Assembly (NCBI GenBank): GCA_001792535.1 | Contig: MGGS01000001.1 | Span: 122,882-175,657 of the forward strand | DNA: 52,776 nucleotides | From: Candidatus Woesebacteria bacterium RIFCSPHIGHO2_02_FULL_42_20 | GTDB lineage: Bacteria; Patescibacteriota; Microgenomatia; UBA8517 | Reading direction: 5' to 3' | Shown: positions 33,754 through 43,050 of the stretch, in pieces | Layout: every line of letters begins with the position of its first letter | How positions within the stretch are numbered: position 1 is the stretch's first letter | Made by a program: the position numbers and the translations under genes | The notes under the pieces: generated by a model | Databases searched by the model: none | What the model was told of the DNA's origin: nothing | Seen by the model: only the letters and a program-made list of their open reading frames with translations

Positions 33754-34428
33754 ATGAACTTGGAGAAAATTAAAAAAAGCTTTAAAAACAGAAAGCTGTT
33801 TGACACCGCCATGACCCACCGATCCTGGCTGAACGAGAACGGAAAGGGCCAAGAAAGTAATGAGCGGCTCGAATTTCTAGGGGATGCCGTGCTTGAATTT
33901 GTCGTATCTTCGTTTCTGTATAAACTGCTGCCCAATAAAGAGGAAGGGTTTTTGACAGCGATTCGCGCCAACATTGTAAATACCGAAAATCTTTCTTTGG
34001 TTGCCAACAAACTTGATCTCGGGCAAGAGCTTTTTTTATCAAAAGGTGAGGAGGCAGGAGGAGGCAGAAACAACACATCGCTGCTGGCTAACACCGTGGA
34101 AGCTTTGATTGGATCAATCTACATCGATCGGGGACCAGCCGCAGCTAAAAAATTTATCGAAGGGCTGCTGCTGTCGGATATAGACGAAAAATTGAACCAA
34201 CCCTTGAAGGACCCTAAAAGTACCTTGCAAGAAATTGTTCAGGCAAAGGGTCTATCCGCACCAAACTATATGGTAGTCAGCGAGTCCGGCCCGGATCACT
34301 CCAAAAACTTTAAAGTGTCTGTTGTCATCGGCAATGTCGAGACGGCTGTAGGTGTAGGCAAAAGCAAATCCGAGGCTCAACAAAGGGCAGCCGCGGCCGC
34401 GCTTGTAAAATTTAGAGACAAAGGCTAA
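33754..34428 (+). CDS. rnc: Ribonuclease III
   Basis: NERLEFLGDAVLEFVVSSFLY signature, NTVEALIGSIYIDRG, C-terminal dsRBD. Confidence 0.97.
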   Translation: MNLEKIKKSFKNRKLFDTAMTHRSWLNENGKGQESNERLEFLGDAVLEFVVSSFLYKLLPNKEEGFLTAIRANIVNTENLSLVANKLDLGQELFLSKGEEAGGGRNNTSLLANTVEALIGSIYIDRGPAAAKKFIEGLLLSDIDEKLNQPLKDPKSTLQEIVQAKGLSAPNYMVVSESGPDHSKNFKVSVVIGNVETAVGVGKSKSEAQQRAAAAALVKFRDKG

Positions 34429-34443
34429 ACTACGGATACTAGC

Positions 34444-34671
34444 ATGCTAAAAGTAAGATTAGCGCGAGGTGGCAAAACAAACGACCCGGTTTATCGTGTG
34501 GTTGTTTCCGAAGATTCAAAGCGCCCCACGGGAGAAGTTCTTGAAGTATTGGGGTTTTGGCACCCCAAGCCGGGATTAAAAACCGTCAACAAAAAGGCCA
34601 TTGAGGCTTGGCACAAAAAAGGCGCACAAATATCAAAGCCCGTTAAAAAACTCATGGAGGAGACATCTTGA
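34444..34671 (+). CDS. rpsP: 30S ribosomal protein S16
   Basis: MLKVRLARGGKTNDPVYRVVVSEDSKRPTGEVLEVLGFWHPK. Confidence 0.96.
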   Translation: MLKVRLARGGKTNDPVYRVVVSEDSKRPTGEVLEVLGFWHPKPGLKTVNKKAIEAWHKKGAQISKPVKKLMEETS

Positions 34672-34898
34672 AAGAATTGCTTTCGTTTATTGTCAAAAAT
34701 ATTACGGCAAGTGACGCTTTTACGATTGACGAAAATGTCGACGGCTCTAAACACATTTACATCATCAGAGTCAAACCGGAACTTTTTGGAATTGTTATAG
34801 GCAAAGAAGGCCGAACTATTAAATCTATTAGAAATTTAGCCAAGGTGCGAGCCGTGGTTGAAAATAAGTCGATAAGCGTCGAAGTGGACAATCTCTAA
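34668..34898 (+). CDS. khpA: KH-domain RNA-binding protein (KhpA/YlqC-like)
   Basis: KPELFGIVIGKEGRTIKSIRNLAKV (GxxG motif), directly downstream of rpsP. Confidence 0.93.
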   Translation: MKELLSFIVKNITASDAFTIDENVDGSKHIYIIRVKPELFGIVIGKEGRTIKSIRNLAKVRAVVENKSISVEVDNL

Positions 34899-35629
34899 AA
34901 TGTAAAAGGATCTGCTCTATCCACTGCAGATTGAGGACCCAGCTCTTGAGGGATACCCGGCACTTCAAGATTAGAAACATCATTAATCACTTGCTCCTCG
35001 CTACTGGTTAGGGCATTTATCGGTTGGTTCAAAGCCGGTATAGTCTCGGGATAAGGAGAATAGTAACTGGTAAGGTTAACCGTCATGTCGATTAATTTAG
35101 AGTTTAGGTTGTTACCGCCTCCAAACTCAATATTATCCGTCTTAATAAGAGGCGCCACATTTGACAACGAGTCGATAAAATTTAGTATAGATCCCAGATA
35201 ACCTTCTACAGACAGCGACGTGGTACTTTGGGCTAGTTCAGACTGAACTTTCGGCTCCGAAACAGTTATTTCTTGAATAATCACCAGATTATCTGCTGCT
35301 TTTTTTTTGGCTTGAGAAACCACGTATATACTACTACTTCTGGGGGGAAGCGCCAAAGTAAGCTTTTTATCCACAAGAAATGTGTCTTGATCACTCTTTC
35401 TTTGTAAAACTTCTACTTTCTGGCCCAAGGTATTATTTTCTTTGCCTGCAGCCTCCAGGTTTTTTCTTACTTCGCCGAGCCTGACCCACAGCGTGTTACC
35501 TGCAATACCAGCAAAAAGCAAAACACCGAGGAGCGTCAGTAACGGGAAAAGCACTATTTTCAACTCGTTCATAGAAGGAGTTCCGCCAAAAGCTTCAGGA
35601 GACTTTAAACTGGGAAACTGTTTTTTCAT
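34895..35629 (-). CDS. pilO: Type IV pilus assembly protein PilO-like
   Basis: TM + coiled coil + ferredoxin-like periplasmic domain, located directly downstream of pilN. Confidence 0.75.
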   Translation of the reverse strand: MKKQFPSLKSPEAFGGTPSMNELKIVLFPLLTLLGVLLFAGIAGNTLWVRLGEVRKNLEAAGKENNTLGQKVEVLQRKSDQDTFLVDKKLTLALPPRSSSIYVVSQAKKKAADNLVIIQEITVSEPKVQSELAQSTTSLSVEGYLGSILNFIDSLSNVAPLIKTDNIEFGGGNNLNSKLIDMTVNLTSYYSPYPETIPALNQPINALTSSEEQVINDVSNLEVPGIPQELGPQSAVDRADPFTF

Positions 35630-35633
35630 AAAC

Positions 35634-36161
35634 TTACACCAGTTCTAACTCAATTTTGTAATTCCCTGCTCCGCTTAATTCCAACGTATCAAGATTAATA
35701 AAGTCCCAGTCGTCTCCGGAAATCAAACCTTTGAGGAAACTTGACAACCCAGACAGCGAATCAAACTTTAAAAGAATTTTTGATTTAGTTGAATTAACTT
35801 CCAAAGCGTCTGGCTGTGACTTACTTGGCAAAGTATCTAGCATTCTTTGAACCTTGTCGAGTTTTTCTTCAAAGCTAACATCATTCAAAATAGTTTTTAC
35901 CTTAGCAACCCTGTCCCGGACCAAGACCAAGTTTTGCTCGGCTTCCTGAAGAGACTTGATGTTTGATTTGTAAGTGTTATTTTGATCGTTAATTTTTGTG
36001 AGATCGCCGCTGGTTATGAATAAATAGCCGACACCCAAAGAGCCGAAGACCAAGAAAAAAATAAAACATACAACTGCCATGCGGGTGAGCCGCCTGCCCA
36101 TTTTTGCGATTGTCGTATTTAAACTTCCGGCTTGTGGTAAAAGATTAATATTTACGCTCAT
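35634..36161 (-). CDS. pilN: Type IV pilus assembly protein PilN-like
   Basis: MSVNINLLPQAGS N-terminus, TM, coiled coil; between pilM and pilO. Confidence 0.85.
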   Translation of the reverse strand: MSVNINLLPQAGSLNTTIAKMGRRLTRMAVVCFIFFLVFGSLGVGYLFITSGDLTKINDQNNTYKSNIKSLQEAEQNLVLVRDRVAKVKTILNDVSFEEKLDKVQRMLDTLPSKSQPDALEVNSTKSKILLKFDSLSGLSSFLKGLISGDDWDFINLDTLELSGAGNYKIELELV

Positions 36162-36163
36162 TT

Positions 36164-37180
36164 TTATTCTCCACGAAGTGCCAGGCCAACAGCAACAGCA
36201 TATAAAGGATAATAGCCTTGCAAACTTGCAGCCACTTTCAGATCCATTTCAATTTTAGAAAAAGGATTGCCGATAATCACTTCCATTCCTAAAAATTTGC
36301 TTAAAGTCGGCACAATGTCTGGCATGCCACTTGCACCCCCCGTCAATATCAAAGACGTTGGCGACTCACCCTTCTCCTCGGACTGATAAAAATGAATGGC
36401 CTTTTTAATTTCTTCGGCTACAATTTTTACAATAGGGTCAAGTGCCGCCTTTACTTTTCCCTCTAACTGCTCCTTGGAAAGACCGTACGTCCTTTTATAC
36501 TGTTCTGCTTGAACTGCATTTATACCAAGCGACTGGGCCACAGCCCTAGTAAAGGCGTCGCCGGCGGTTGGAATCGATCTTGAAAAAATAAGCATGCCGT
36601 TTTTTGAAATTGCAAGATCAGTTCCTTTAGCCCCGATATCGGCAATTATCACAGTTTGGTCAATCGGCGCCAGACTTCTAATCATTGCCAAAAGCTCTGT
36701 TTCCACTCCCACGCAATTCAGGCCTGCCAAGCTCACTACCCTTACATACTTTTCCACCAAGTTTTTTTGCGCGGCAACCAAAAGAACTAAAACGTCCGGC
36801 GGATTCATATTGTCCCGTTTTTCAAGCACCTGATGCTGCATCACAGCTTCGCTTAAAGGAATTGGGATATATTGCTCGGCTTCCCATTTGACAGCGGAAG
36901 ATATCTCTTGGTCGGTTAGCTGGGGAAAGCTCACGGTTCTCGTAAAGACTTGGGACTCAGGAAGCGAGATCGAAACCTTTTTGTCATAAATCTTGGCTTC
37001 CTTAAAGAGTTTCTTAAGTGCCTCAACTATAGGAACATAATCTTTTTCGTCGTTTAACCTCTCTGGCTCAAGACCAGTATAGCCGATTGCCCCCGACGCT
37101 TTTAATCTGAATTTAGCAGCAGACTTGGCAAGCTCGACAATTTTTATCGTTTTAGTCCCTATATCTATACCCACACTCAT
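36164..37180 (-). CDS. pilM: Type IV pilus assembly ATPase PilM
   Basis: MSVGIDIGTKTIKIVEL, ADIGAKGTDLAI, LTGGASGMPDIVPTLSKFLG. Confidence 0.95.
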   Translation of the reverse strand: MSVGIDIGTKTIKIVELAKSAAKFRLKASGAIGYTGLEPERLNDEKDYVPIVEALKKLFKEAKIYDKKVSISLPESQVFTRTVSFPQLTDQEISSAVKWEAEQYIPIPLSEAVMQHQVLEKRDNMNPPDVLVLLVAAQKNLVEKYVRVVSLAGLNCVGVETELLAMIRSLAPIDQTVIIADIGAKGTDLAISKNGMLIFSRSIPTAGDAFTRAVAQSLGINAVQAEQYKRTYGLSKEQLEGKVKAALDPIVKIVAEEIKKAIHFYQSEEKGESPTSLILTGGASGMPDIVPTLSKFLGMEVIIGNPFSKIEMDLKVAASLQGYYPLYAVAVGLALRGE

Positions 37181-38121
37181 TGAGATATACCTCCTGTCGC
37201 ACTAAAAAGCGAATAATCAAATATTGGAGGTAAGTCGGGGTAGAGTGCTGTAATCTCCACTCTTCGCTGGGCGTCACCCAATTTACCGCTGGACTCAATG
37301 ACGCGGGCTTGTGAAGGGAAAAAACTTCCCGCCCCGGAATTACTAAGTATCACCCCAAAAGGCACAGCTTCGCTTCCGTTATAGAAAAATCTGATTCTTG
37401 CAAAAAGCAGGCCCATCCTGTTTTGGATAACCGCATTAGGAATGCCAAAATAATCCAAGCCCGAATTGTTGAAGTTTATATTAAATGTCCTTCTTGAGTA
37501 ATCAACTCCCTCTCCAGCCACATTATTACATCCGCCTGGGTCATTAGGCCTAAAATTATTTGTAGCCCGGGTAGCTGCATTTGGATCCACGTTGTACCTG
37601 GCAACTTCGACGTCGCTGAAATCCAAGTCATAATCAGGATCGTAGTAGACACTGATTTCTACAGCAGGGTAAAGCGGAGCACCGTCCTCTCCCCAACAAA
37701 GCCTCATTCGCGCGTTTGCAGGCGTGCCGCTGTAACAAGTGGTTCCTGCTCCACAAGAGATGTTGCCGTTGTCATCGTGGTCAACGAACCAGACAGTTGC
37801 TGCCTCTGCCTCAACCAGCTTTTCAGGATAATTCATCTCTCTCTGGTTTTCATACTTAGGTGAAATACTGCCGGTTACTTCGACATTGTTAAGTGTAAAG
37901 TCGCTAAATGTATACGAATAGCTTGTCAAATGACGTTCAATACCGGCTTCGGCCGCACTAAACGCTCGCAGTGAATCCCCCTCTACTGTAGTAATTTTGA
38001 CATCCGTTATTGTGCGCGAAATCACCGATAATACTAAAGTAAGCACCACAGCCAAGGTCAACACAACCAGTAACACAGCTTGACCGCTTAACAGATCTTT
38101 TTTTATCATTAGTATATCCAT
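37177..38121 (-). CDS. PilX-like minor pilus protein
   Basis: N-terminal GQAVLLVVLTLAVVLTLVLSVISRTITD...GDSLRAFSAAEAGIE, in the pilus locus. Confidence 0.75.
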   Translation of the reverse strand: MDILMIKKDLLSGQAVLLVVLTLAVVLTLVLSVISRTITDVKITTVEGDSLRAFSAAEAGIERHLTSYSYTFSDFTLNNVEVTGSISPKYENQREMNYPEKLVEAEAATVWFVDHDDNGNISCGAGTTCYSGTPANARMRLCWGEDGAPLYPAVEISVYYDPDYDLDFSDVEVARYNVDPNAATRATNNFRPNDPGGCNNVAGEGVDYSRRTFNINFNNSGLDYFGIPNAVIQNRMGLLFARIRFFYNGSEAVPFGVILSNSGAGSFFPSQARVIESSGKLGDAQRRVEITALYPDLPPIFDYSLFSATGGISQ

Positions 38122-38134
38122 TCTAACAACGATG

Positions 38135-38635
38135 CTATCGATTACGCAATACTATTGTTGTAGACACGTCAACCTGTGCGCTTTCCACGCCAGTGACATT
38201 TTGCTCATTGGCACTAAGCGAAATTGTCAATGTTCTGGGGTCAGCAAGATCATCGCAAGTAAACGAGCACGCCGTTAAGTCAACAGTATTCGTGTCGAGC
38301 AGACCCCCTGAATAAGCGTTCGTTGTAATATTATCATCAGAGCCTGCAATATCACATAGGTAGTAGACGGCGCCTACGGCCCAGCTATCAGCTTCGTCGT
38401 AAAAATCAATTTGATCAGGATTACCTAAGCAACCAACATCGGTTGCCATCCGCAACCTTCGCTCCATAACTCCCAAAGCATACTCTAAATTCCCCCTAAG
38501 TTTACCTGTCGCCTCAGCTTTACGAGTCCCCTTTACTGAAAGTAAAATCGATTGAGTAGCAATTGCCGCCAATGCCGCAAAAACCCCAATTACAACCAAC
38601 ATTTCCATTAATGTAAAACCTTTATTTTTAGACAT
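38135..38635 (-). CDS. Prepilin-like protein (PilW/GspJ type)
   Basis: KNKGFTLMEMLVVIGVFAALAAIATQ prepilin cleavage motif. Confidence 0.9.
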   Translation of the reverse strand: MSKNKGFTLMEMLVVIGVFAALAAIATQSILLSVKGTRKAEATGKLRGNLEYALGVMERRLRMATDVGCLGNPDQIDFYDEADSWAVGAVYYLCDIAGSDDNITTNAYSGGLLDTNTVDLTACSFTCDDLADPRTLTISLSANEQNVTGVESAQVDVSTTIVLRNR

Positions 38636-38638
38636 CTT

Positions 38639-39109
38639 TTAAGGATAGCTAAAACCCCAGTCACAGGTATTCCCTCCGCCCCCACCGCAATTTGCATTTA
38701 CAGGACAAGTGGAAACTGCTGGATTCTCTTCCAAATTGGCACACAATACGTATTCGTAGGGTGAATTTTGTGAATAATAATATCTTCTGCCGGGGTCCAA
38801 GTCATCAGGAACACTTCTTATATAAAAGTTGCTAGTGGAACAACCAGGTGGTGTGTCGTCACCAATCAAATTAGTACCAAACAATACTAAAATATCACCC
38901 GCCTGAAAAGGCCTAGGAAAATCGCTGCAATCGGTCCTGTAAATTTCCAAACCCTGCTTAATTCTTTCAAGATCAGATTTTCTCTGAGCATCGCGGGTTT
39001 GCACTCTCGCATTCCGCAGCGCAAAAATGGACAATGTTGAAAGAATAGCAATGATCAACATTACCACCATTATCTCAACCAATGTAAAGCCATTTTTGTT
39101 CATTGCCAT
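38639..39109 (-). CDS. GspG-like (pseudo)pilin
   Basis: NKNGFTLVEIMVVMLIIAILSTLSIFALRNARVQTRDAQRKSDLERIKQGLEIYR. Confidence 0.92.
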   Translation of the reverse strand: MAMNKNGFTLVEIMVVMLIIAILSTLSIFALRNARVQTRDAQRKSDLERIKQGLEIYRTDCSDFPRPFQAGDILVLFGTNLIGDDTPPGCSTSNFYIRSVPDDLDPGRRYYYSQNSPYEYVLCANLEENPAVSTCPVNANCGGGGGNTCDWGFSYP

Positions 39110-39564
39110 TTCGTAAAACTGGTGTCGCTTCGGACTTCATGATAATCTTCCTGGCCAAGTTCATTTTCCCACCAGTAAACCCAAACAGTCACGTCAATAC
39201 GCTCGGGACTTGGCAGGTCCATTTGTATTTCTCTTTTATAGAATGTTCCGGGGATATTTACCCAATAACCTGGATCATTGCAAACACCTGCCACGGAGCT
39301 CGTCCAGCTTAGGTCCGGCAAACACCACAACCCCCAATTGGGGGCAGCAATTTTGCTTGTCAGACCAGACCAGCTGTTATCGCGCTCATTTCTTAGCCAC
39401 TCAAGCAGTTCCTGCGCATGTTTGGTTGCCAGCGACTCGTCTCTCGCGAATCTTGAGTTTCTGATTGACCTTGTAGATAACGTTACTACCCCCACCATAA
39501 TCAAAGCAATCACCCCTACTGCAACCACTACCTCGAATAAAGATTGCCCTTTATGACTTTTCAT
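39100..39564 (-). CDS. PilV-like minor pilin
   Basis: KSHKGQSLFEVVVAVGVIALIMVGVVTLSTRSIRNSRFARDESLATKHAQELLEWLR. Confidence 0.85.
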   Translation of the reverse strand: MKSHKGQSLFEVVVAVGVIALIMVGVVTLSTRSIRNSRFARDESLATKHAQELLEWLRNERDNSWSGLTSKIAAPNWGLWCLPDLSWTSSVAGVCNDPGYWVNIPGTFYKREIQMDLPSPERIDVTVWVYWWENELGQEDYHEVRSDTSFTKWQ

Positions 39565-40073
39565 CTAATATTTCCGGATTCATCAATATCAATGTTTATT
39601 AGCTGGCCGGTAACTGCGTCTTGAACACTAACCGTAACACCTGTGCCATGTGGCGTGTAATAGGCATTTGACCTAAATTCTATTGTGACAAAGTTTTGTA
39701 AACAAATACCGGTCGGTAAATTTGCAGTTTTAATATCTGCATAGCCCCCGCCCGAGCAATCGGCACGAATAAGATAACTGTTACGGAAACTTCCTGTGCA
39801 GCCGTTGGCGGCAACTCCTGTTCTTAAAAACTCAACCGCCTCGAGTGGAAAAGCATTACAACCTATCGTGTCAGGTTTCTTACCGGACAAAGCCCATTCA
39901 CGGGCGAGGTTTAAGTCGGCTCTTACTTGTCTGACGCCGGATTCCAACAGCTGTCTTCTAGAAAAACTCCTGTAACTGGCACTGCCTACCAAAAAAATTA
40001 ACCCGAAAATGGCAACCACAATCAATACCTCAACCAAACTGAAACCGAATTTGCGGGAAGCGGGCAGACGCAT
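39561..40073 (-). CDS. FimT/GspH-like minor pilin
   Basis: RKFGFSLVEVLIVVAIFGLIFLVGSASYRSFSRRQ. Confidence 0.88.
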   Translation of the reverse strand: MRLPASRKFGFSLVEVLIVVAIFGLIFLVGSASYRSFSRRQLLESGVRQVRADLNLAREWALSGKKPDTIGCNAFPLEAVEFLRTGVAANGCTGSFRNSYLIRADCSGGGYADIKTANLPTGICLQNFVTIEFRSNAYYTPHGTGVTVSVQDAVTGQLINIDIDESGNIR

Positions 40074-40090
40074 ATATCAAATATATCACA

Positions 40091-40546
40091 CTAGGGGTTG
40101 ATTACGCAGTAGTTGCAAGCCACACCGCATGCACCGCCACAGCCTGGTATACCTGTACAGGCGGTAGCGGGAGCTTCCTCCAAAGCCGCGCAGACTGAGT
40201 AAGTCAAGTTGCCGGCACCCGGAGTGTACAGATATAACCGGGTAGGGCTTTGCGGATCTCCCGGCCTGGCCTGGACATAAACGTTAGTATTGCAACCTTG
40301 ACCGTCCCACACCGCAGCAACCGCTGGCATAGTAGCCGGATAAGTACCACAATCGGCTCTGCGAAACTCAATTGCCGACCTTATCGTCTCCAAATTGGCC
40401 TTTCGTTGCGCGTCCCTTCCTTGAACCCTGGCATTTTGCAGGGCAAACAACGACAAAGTAGCCAGCATCCCAATTATGGTTATTGTCACCAATAGTTCAA
40501 TCAGTGTGAAGCCTTTTTTTAACATGGATCTAAAGTTGCCGGACAA
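40091..40546 (-). CDS. GspG-like (pseudo)pilin
   Basis: MLKKGFTLIELLVTITIIGMLATLSLFALQNARVQGRDAQRKANLETIRSAIEF. Confidence 0.92.
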   Translation of the reverse strand: MSGNFRSMLKKGFTLIELLVTITIIGMLATLSLFALQNARVQGRDAQRKANLETIRSAIEFRRADCGTYPATMPAVAAVWDGQGCNTNVYVQARPGDPQSPTRLYLYTPGAGNLTYSVCAALEEAPATACTGIPGCGGACGVACNYCVINP

Positions 40547-41025
40547 GTACTGTTTGTGGGCTCATCTGCCTCAATCACACAACCGGATCTACCAACTGAG
40601 CATGTCACCCAATAGTTCACATTACCTCCAAGGGGGGTCCGTTCCAGTCGCGCCCATAAAACATACTGTGTCGCCGAAGCCGTGCCTCCTGCTGAACCAT
40701 TGGCACTATATTCATAATGATCTGTCCCCTCGGGATCAGTGGAACAACTGGTCAGCTCCACGTAGCCACAAAGTGTGTTGCCCCCGCCTGTATTTATTAT
40801 CGTATCGTTAGTCCCCGGATACAAACTATTATTACGATTTGCAAATTGCTCCAAGGCAGTCTGGTATTGCTTGATATCACTTTTTCTTTGAGTATCCCGA
40901 GCGGATGACCTGGCACCGGTAAAAGAAATCATCACCAGCGTACCCAAAGCAGCAAGTACACCTGCGACAACCAACAACTCGACCAGGGTGAAACCAGCGA
41001 TCTTAAACTCTAAATCTTTAATCAT
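40519..41025 (-). CDS. Prepilin-like protein
   Basis: FKIAGFTLVELLVVAGVLAALGTLVMISFTGARSSARDTQRKSDIKQYQTALEQF. Confidence 0.9.
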   Translation of the reverse strand: MIKDLEFKIAGFTLVELLVVAGVLAALGTLVMISFTGARSSARDTQRKSDIKQYQTALEQFANRNNSLYPGTNDTIINTGGGNTLCGYVELTSCSTDPEGTDHYEYSANGSAGGTASATQYVLWARLERTPLGGNVNYWVTCSVGRSGCVIEADEPTNSTCPATLDPC

Positions 41026-41555
41026 AAATCTGTCTTTCTTAATTCATTCTCATATTCATCAATTGATTTATCAAGTGGTGTTTCGCGCCATGCAAGGCCA
41101 AAATTACAAATTTTATTTCCGCAGAGAATATTCCGGGCTACTATTTTCGGATCGTATTCGGCTTCCAATGAGCCTTCAAGACTCGCGTAGACCTGATAAT
41201 AAGCGCCGCTTGAAAGATAATAGTAACGGACACCGCGCCCTCCTTGCGGGTCCTCGGGTAGGGGACTGCCTACAAAGTTATCATTGCCCCACTCGCAACT
41301 TCGAAATATTGGATAATCAAATTTATCGACCAAGCCTGTATCACAACCCACTATTTTGCCTTCATCAGACAGCGGAAAGTAAGCATGCTCTTCCCGGAAA
41401 TTATTGAGCAGATCAGTGATGTTTCTGACGTCCTGTTTGCGTTGCACATCACGGCTACGACGTAGCGAGATCCTTAAATTAAGAACCGTAAACGCAACTA
41501 CCACAATAAGCGTAATCACTATTGCAGTGTACTGATTTTTAGAAAGGGAAAACAC
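41022..41555 (-). CDS. Pilin-like protein lacking a GFTLxE motif
   Basis: TM + SLRRSRDVQRKQDVRNITDLLNNFREEHAYFPL + VRYYYLSSGAYYQVYASLEG, parallel to neighbouring pilins but with N-terminus MFSLSKNQYTAIVITLIVVV. Confidence 0.75.
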   Translation of the reverse strand: MFSLSKNQYTAIVITLIVVVAFTVLNLRISLRRSRDVQRKQDVRNITDLLNNFREEHAYFPLSDEGKIVGCDTGLVDKFDYPIFRSCEWGNDNFVGSPLPEDPQGGRGVRYYYLSSGAYYQVYASLEGSLEAEYDPKIVARNILCGNKICNFGLAWRETPLDKSIDEYENELRKTDL

Positions 41556-42324
41556 TCTTAACTATTGTATCACCAAAAATAAGCACTATAAAAAACGAGG
41601 CAATCATAAAAGGGCCAAAAGCGACTTTTTGCCCTAAGTGGGCCTCACCCAAAAAAAGCAATATGACAGCCAGAGCACCACCAAGAATAAAACTGCCAAA
41701 CATCCAAACAGCGCTAAGCGGAATGCCCAGAATTAAACCGCCAACCAAGGCAAGTTTTACGTCTCCCAAGCCCATTCCTCGCCCACGAGTAAGTATGTGT
41801 AGAAGCAACAAAAAAAGCGCAGATCCAAATCCCGCAAGCAAATTTTCCCAAACGTTAGTGTAGCCTGAAAACAGCAATAAGAGCAATGTAACACTTAAAG
41901 CCAAAAATACCGGTTCGTCGGGAATAATTTGATGCTCCAAGTCAATAACAAGAATTGAAATAGAGATAGAGATAAGAATAAAAATAACTAAATAAAATAA
42001 ATAGTCAGGGAGCAACGTAGTCCAACCCACGTTCAGTCTAACAGCACGGCTGCCAAATAAGGCAACGACAAAAAGAATAGCTGTTCCTAATTCAATTAAA
42101 GGATAGCGAAGTGAAATTTTCTTCTTGCACGAGCGGCATTTACCTTCAAGTAATAAATAAGATAAAAGCGGAATGTTATCAAACCAGGCAATTTTTGATT
42201 TGCATCTGGGACAGACCGACCTGCCTTTTATAATGGACTTACCCCGAGGTTGCCTATATGTGTATGCGCTCAAAAAAGATCCTACTACAAGACCAAACAC
42301 TACAACTGATACTATTGAAAGCAT
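41539..42324 (-). CDS. pilD: Prepilin peptidase
   Basis: CPRCKSKIAWFDNIPLLSYLLLEGKCRSCKKKISLRYPLIEL, GRGMGLGDVKLALVGG. Confidence 0.95.
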   Translation of the reverse strand: MLSIVSVVVFGLVVGSFLSAYTYRQPRGKSIIKGRSVCPRCKSKIAWFDNIPLLSYLLLEGKCRSCKKKISLRYPLIELGTAILFVVALFGSRAVRLNVGWTTLLPDYLFYLVIFILISISISILVIDLEHQIIPDEPVFLALSVTLLLLLFSGYTNVWENLLAGFGSALFLLLLHILTRGRGMGLGDVKLALVGGLILGIPLSAVWMFGSFILGGALAVILLFLGEAHLGQKVAFGPFMIASFFIVLIFGDTIVKSVFPF

Positions 42325-42393
42325 TTTATTGACTCCGACACAACCAACGCCAGAACATCAATTAACTTTGTCAATTGCGCCCTGGCGTTAAGG

Positions 42394-42990
42394 TTACTGC
42401 ACAAAGCCCGTTGTTAAAGGTGGGACAAGTGCCGCCGCTGTACCACACCAGAGGCCACCTCTTCCGGCCGCCGTCGAGTAAACAAAGTATGCTAGAGCAG
42501 GTGATGTACATTGAGCTATATTAGCGTTTGCCTCAGCCCTCGTAAATATCACAGCACTAGTACTGTTTCCATCATAACACCAGTCATTTTCTGTTGCAGA
42601 GGCTGCGGTGTCACAAACTGCACCACCTCCCGTCGGTCTCCCAACTGTGGATGGCAACACTTGAACTTCACCAGTTGCCACTAAACAGTCACCTATCCAC
42701 GCATCGTCGGTGTTTATCGGGGATGTCGCACCCGTACAAACAGCGGCTGCTCCCTGATCCGTAGGGTATATACCGTTTCTGGCCGCGGCAAAGGCTTCAA
42801 TCGCGTGCCCCAATTGGGCCACGGTGGACGACCTTCCGGTATCCCTAGTTCTGGCCAACTGCTGCACAGGATTAATGGCAATCAAAACCACGACTGCCAA
42901 AACACCCAAAACAGCCATTACGATCAAAAGTTCCACCAACGTAAAACCTGCCAACGAAGGCAGACCTTTTTTAATTTTCAAATTAGACAG
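42394..42990 (-). CDS. Putative major type IV pilin (non-ATG start; CTG at 42990 or TTG at 42981)
   Basis: SLAGFTLVELLIVMAVLGVLAVVVLIAINPVQQLARTRDTGRSSTV; GGAGGTGA SD spaced 7 nt from the CTG. Confidence 0.85.
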   Translation of the reverse strand: MSNLKIKKGLPSLAGFTLVELLIVMAVLGVLAVVVLIAINPVQQLARTRDTGRSSTVAQLGHAIEAFAAARNGIYPTDQGAAAVCTGATSPINTDDAWIGDCLVATGEVQVLPSTVGRPTGGGAVCDTAASATENDWCYDGNSTSAVIFTRAEANANIAQCTSPALAYFVYSTAAGRGGLWCGTAAALVPPLTTGFVQ

Positions 42991-43022
42991 ATTGTATTCA
43001 CCTCCTTCATGTATATATTCAG

Positions 43023-43050
43023 TATGTAACGATTACAAACTTGTTGTCAA
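43023..43050 (-). promoter_or_regulatory. Predicted promoter for the major pilin
   Basis: Minus-strand TTGACA (43050-43045), 16-nt spacer, TACATA (43028-43023), spanning the pilC 3' end and the gap to the pilin gene. Confidence 0.55.
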
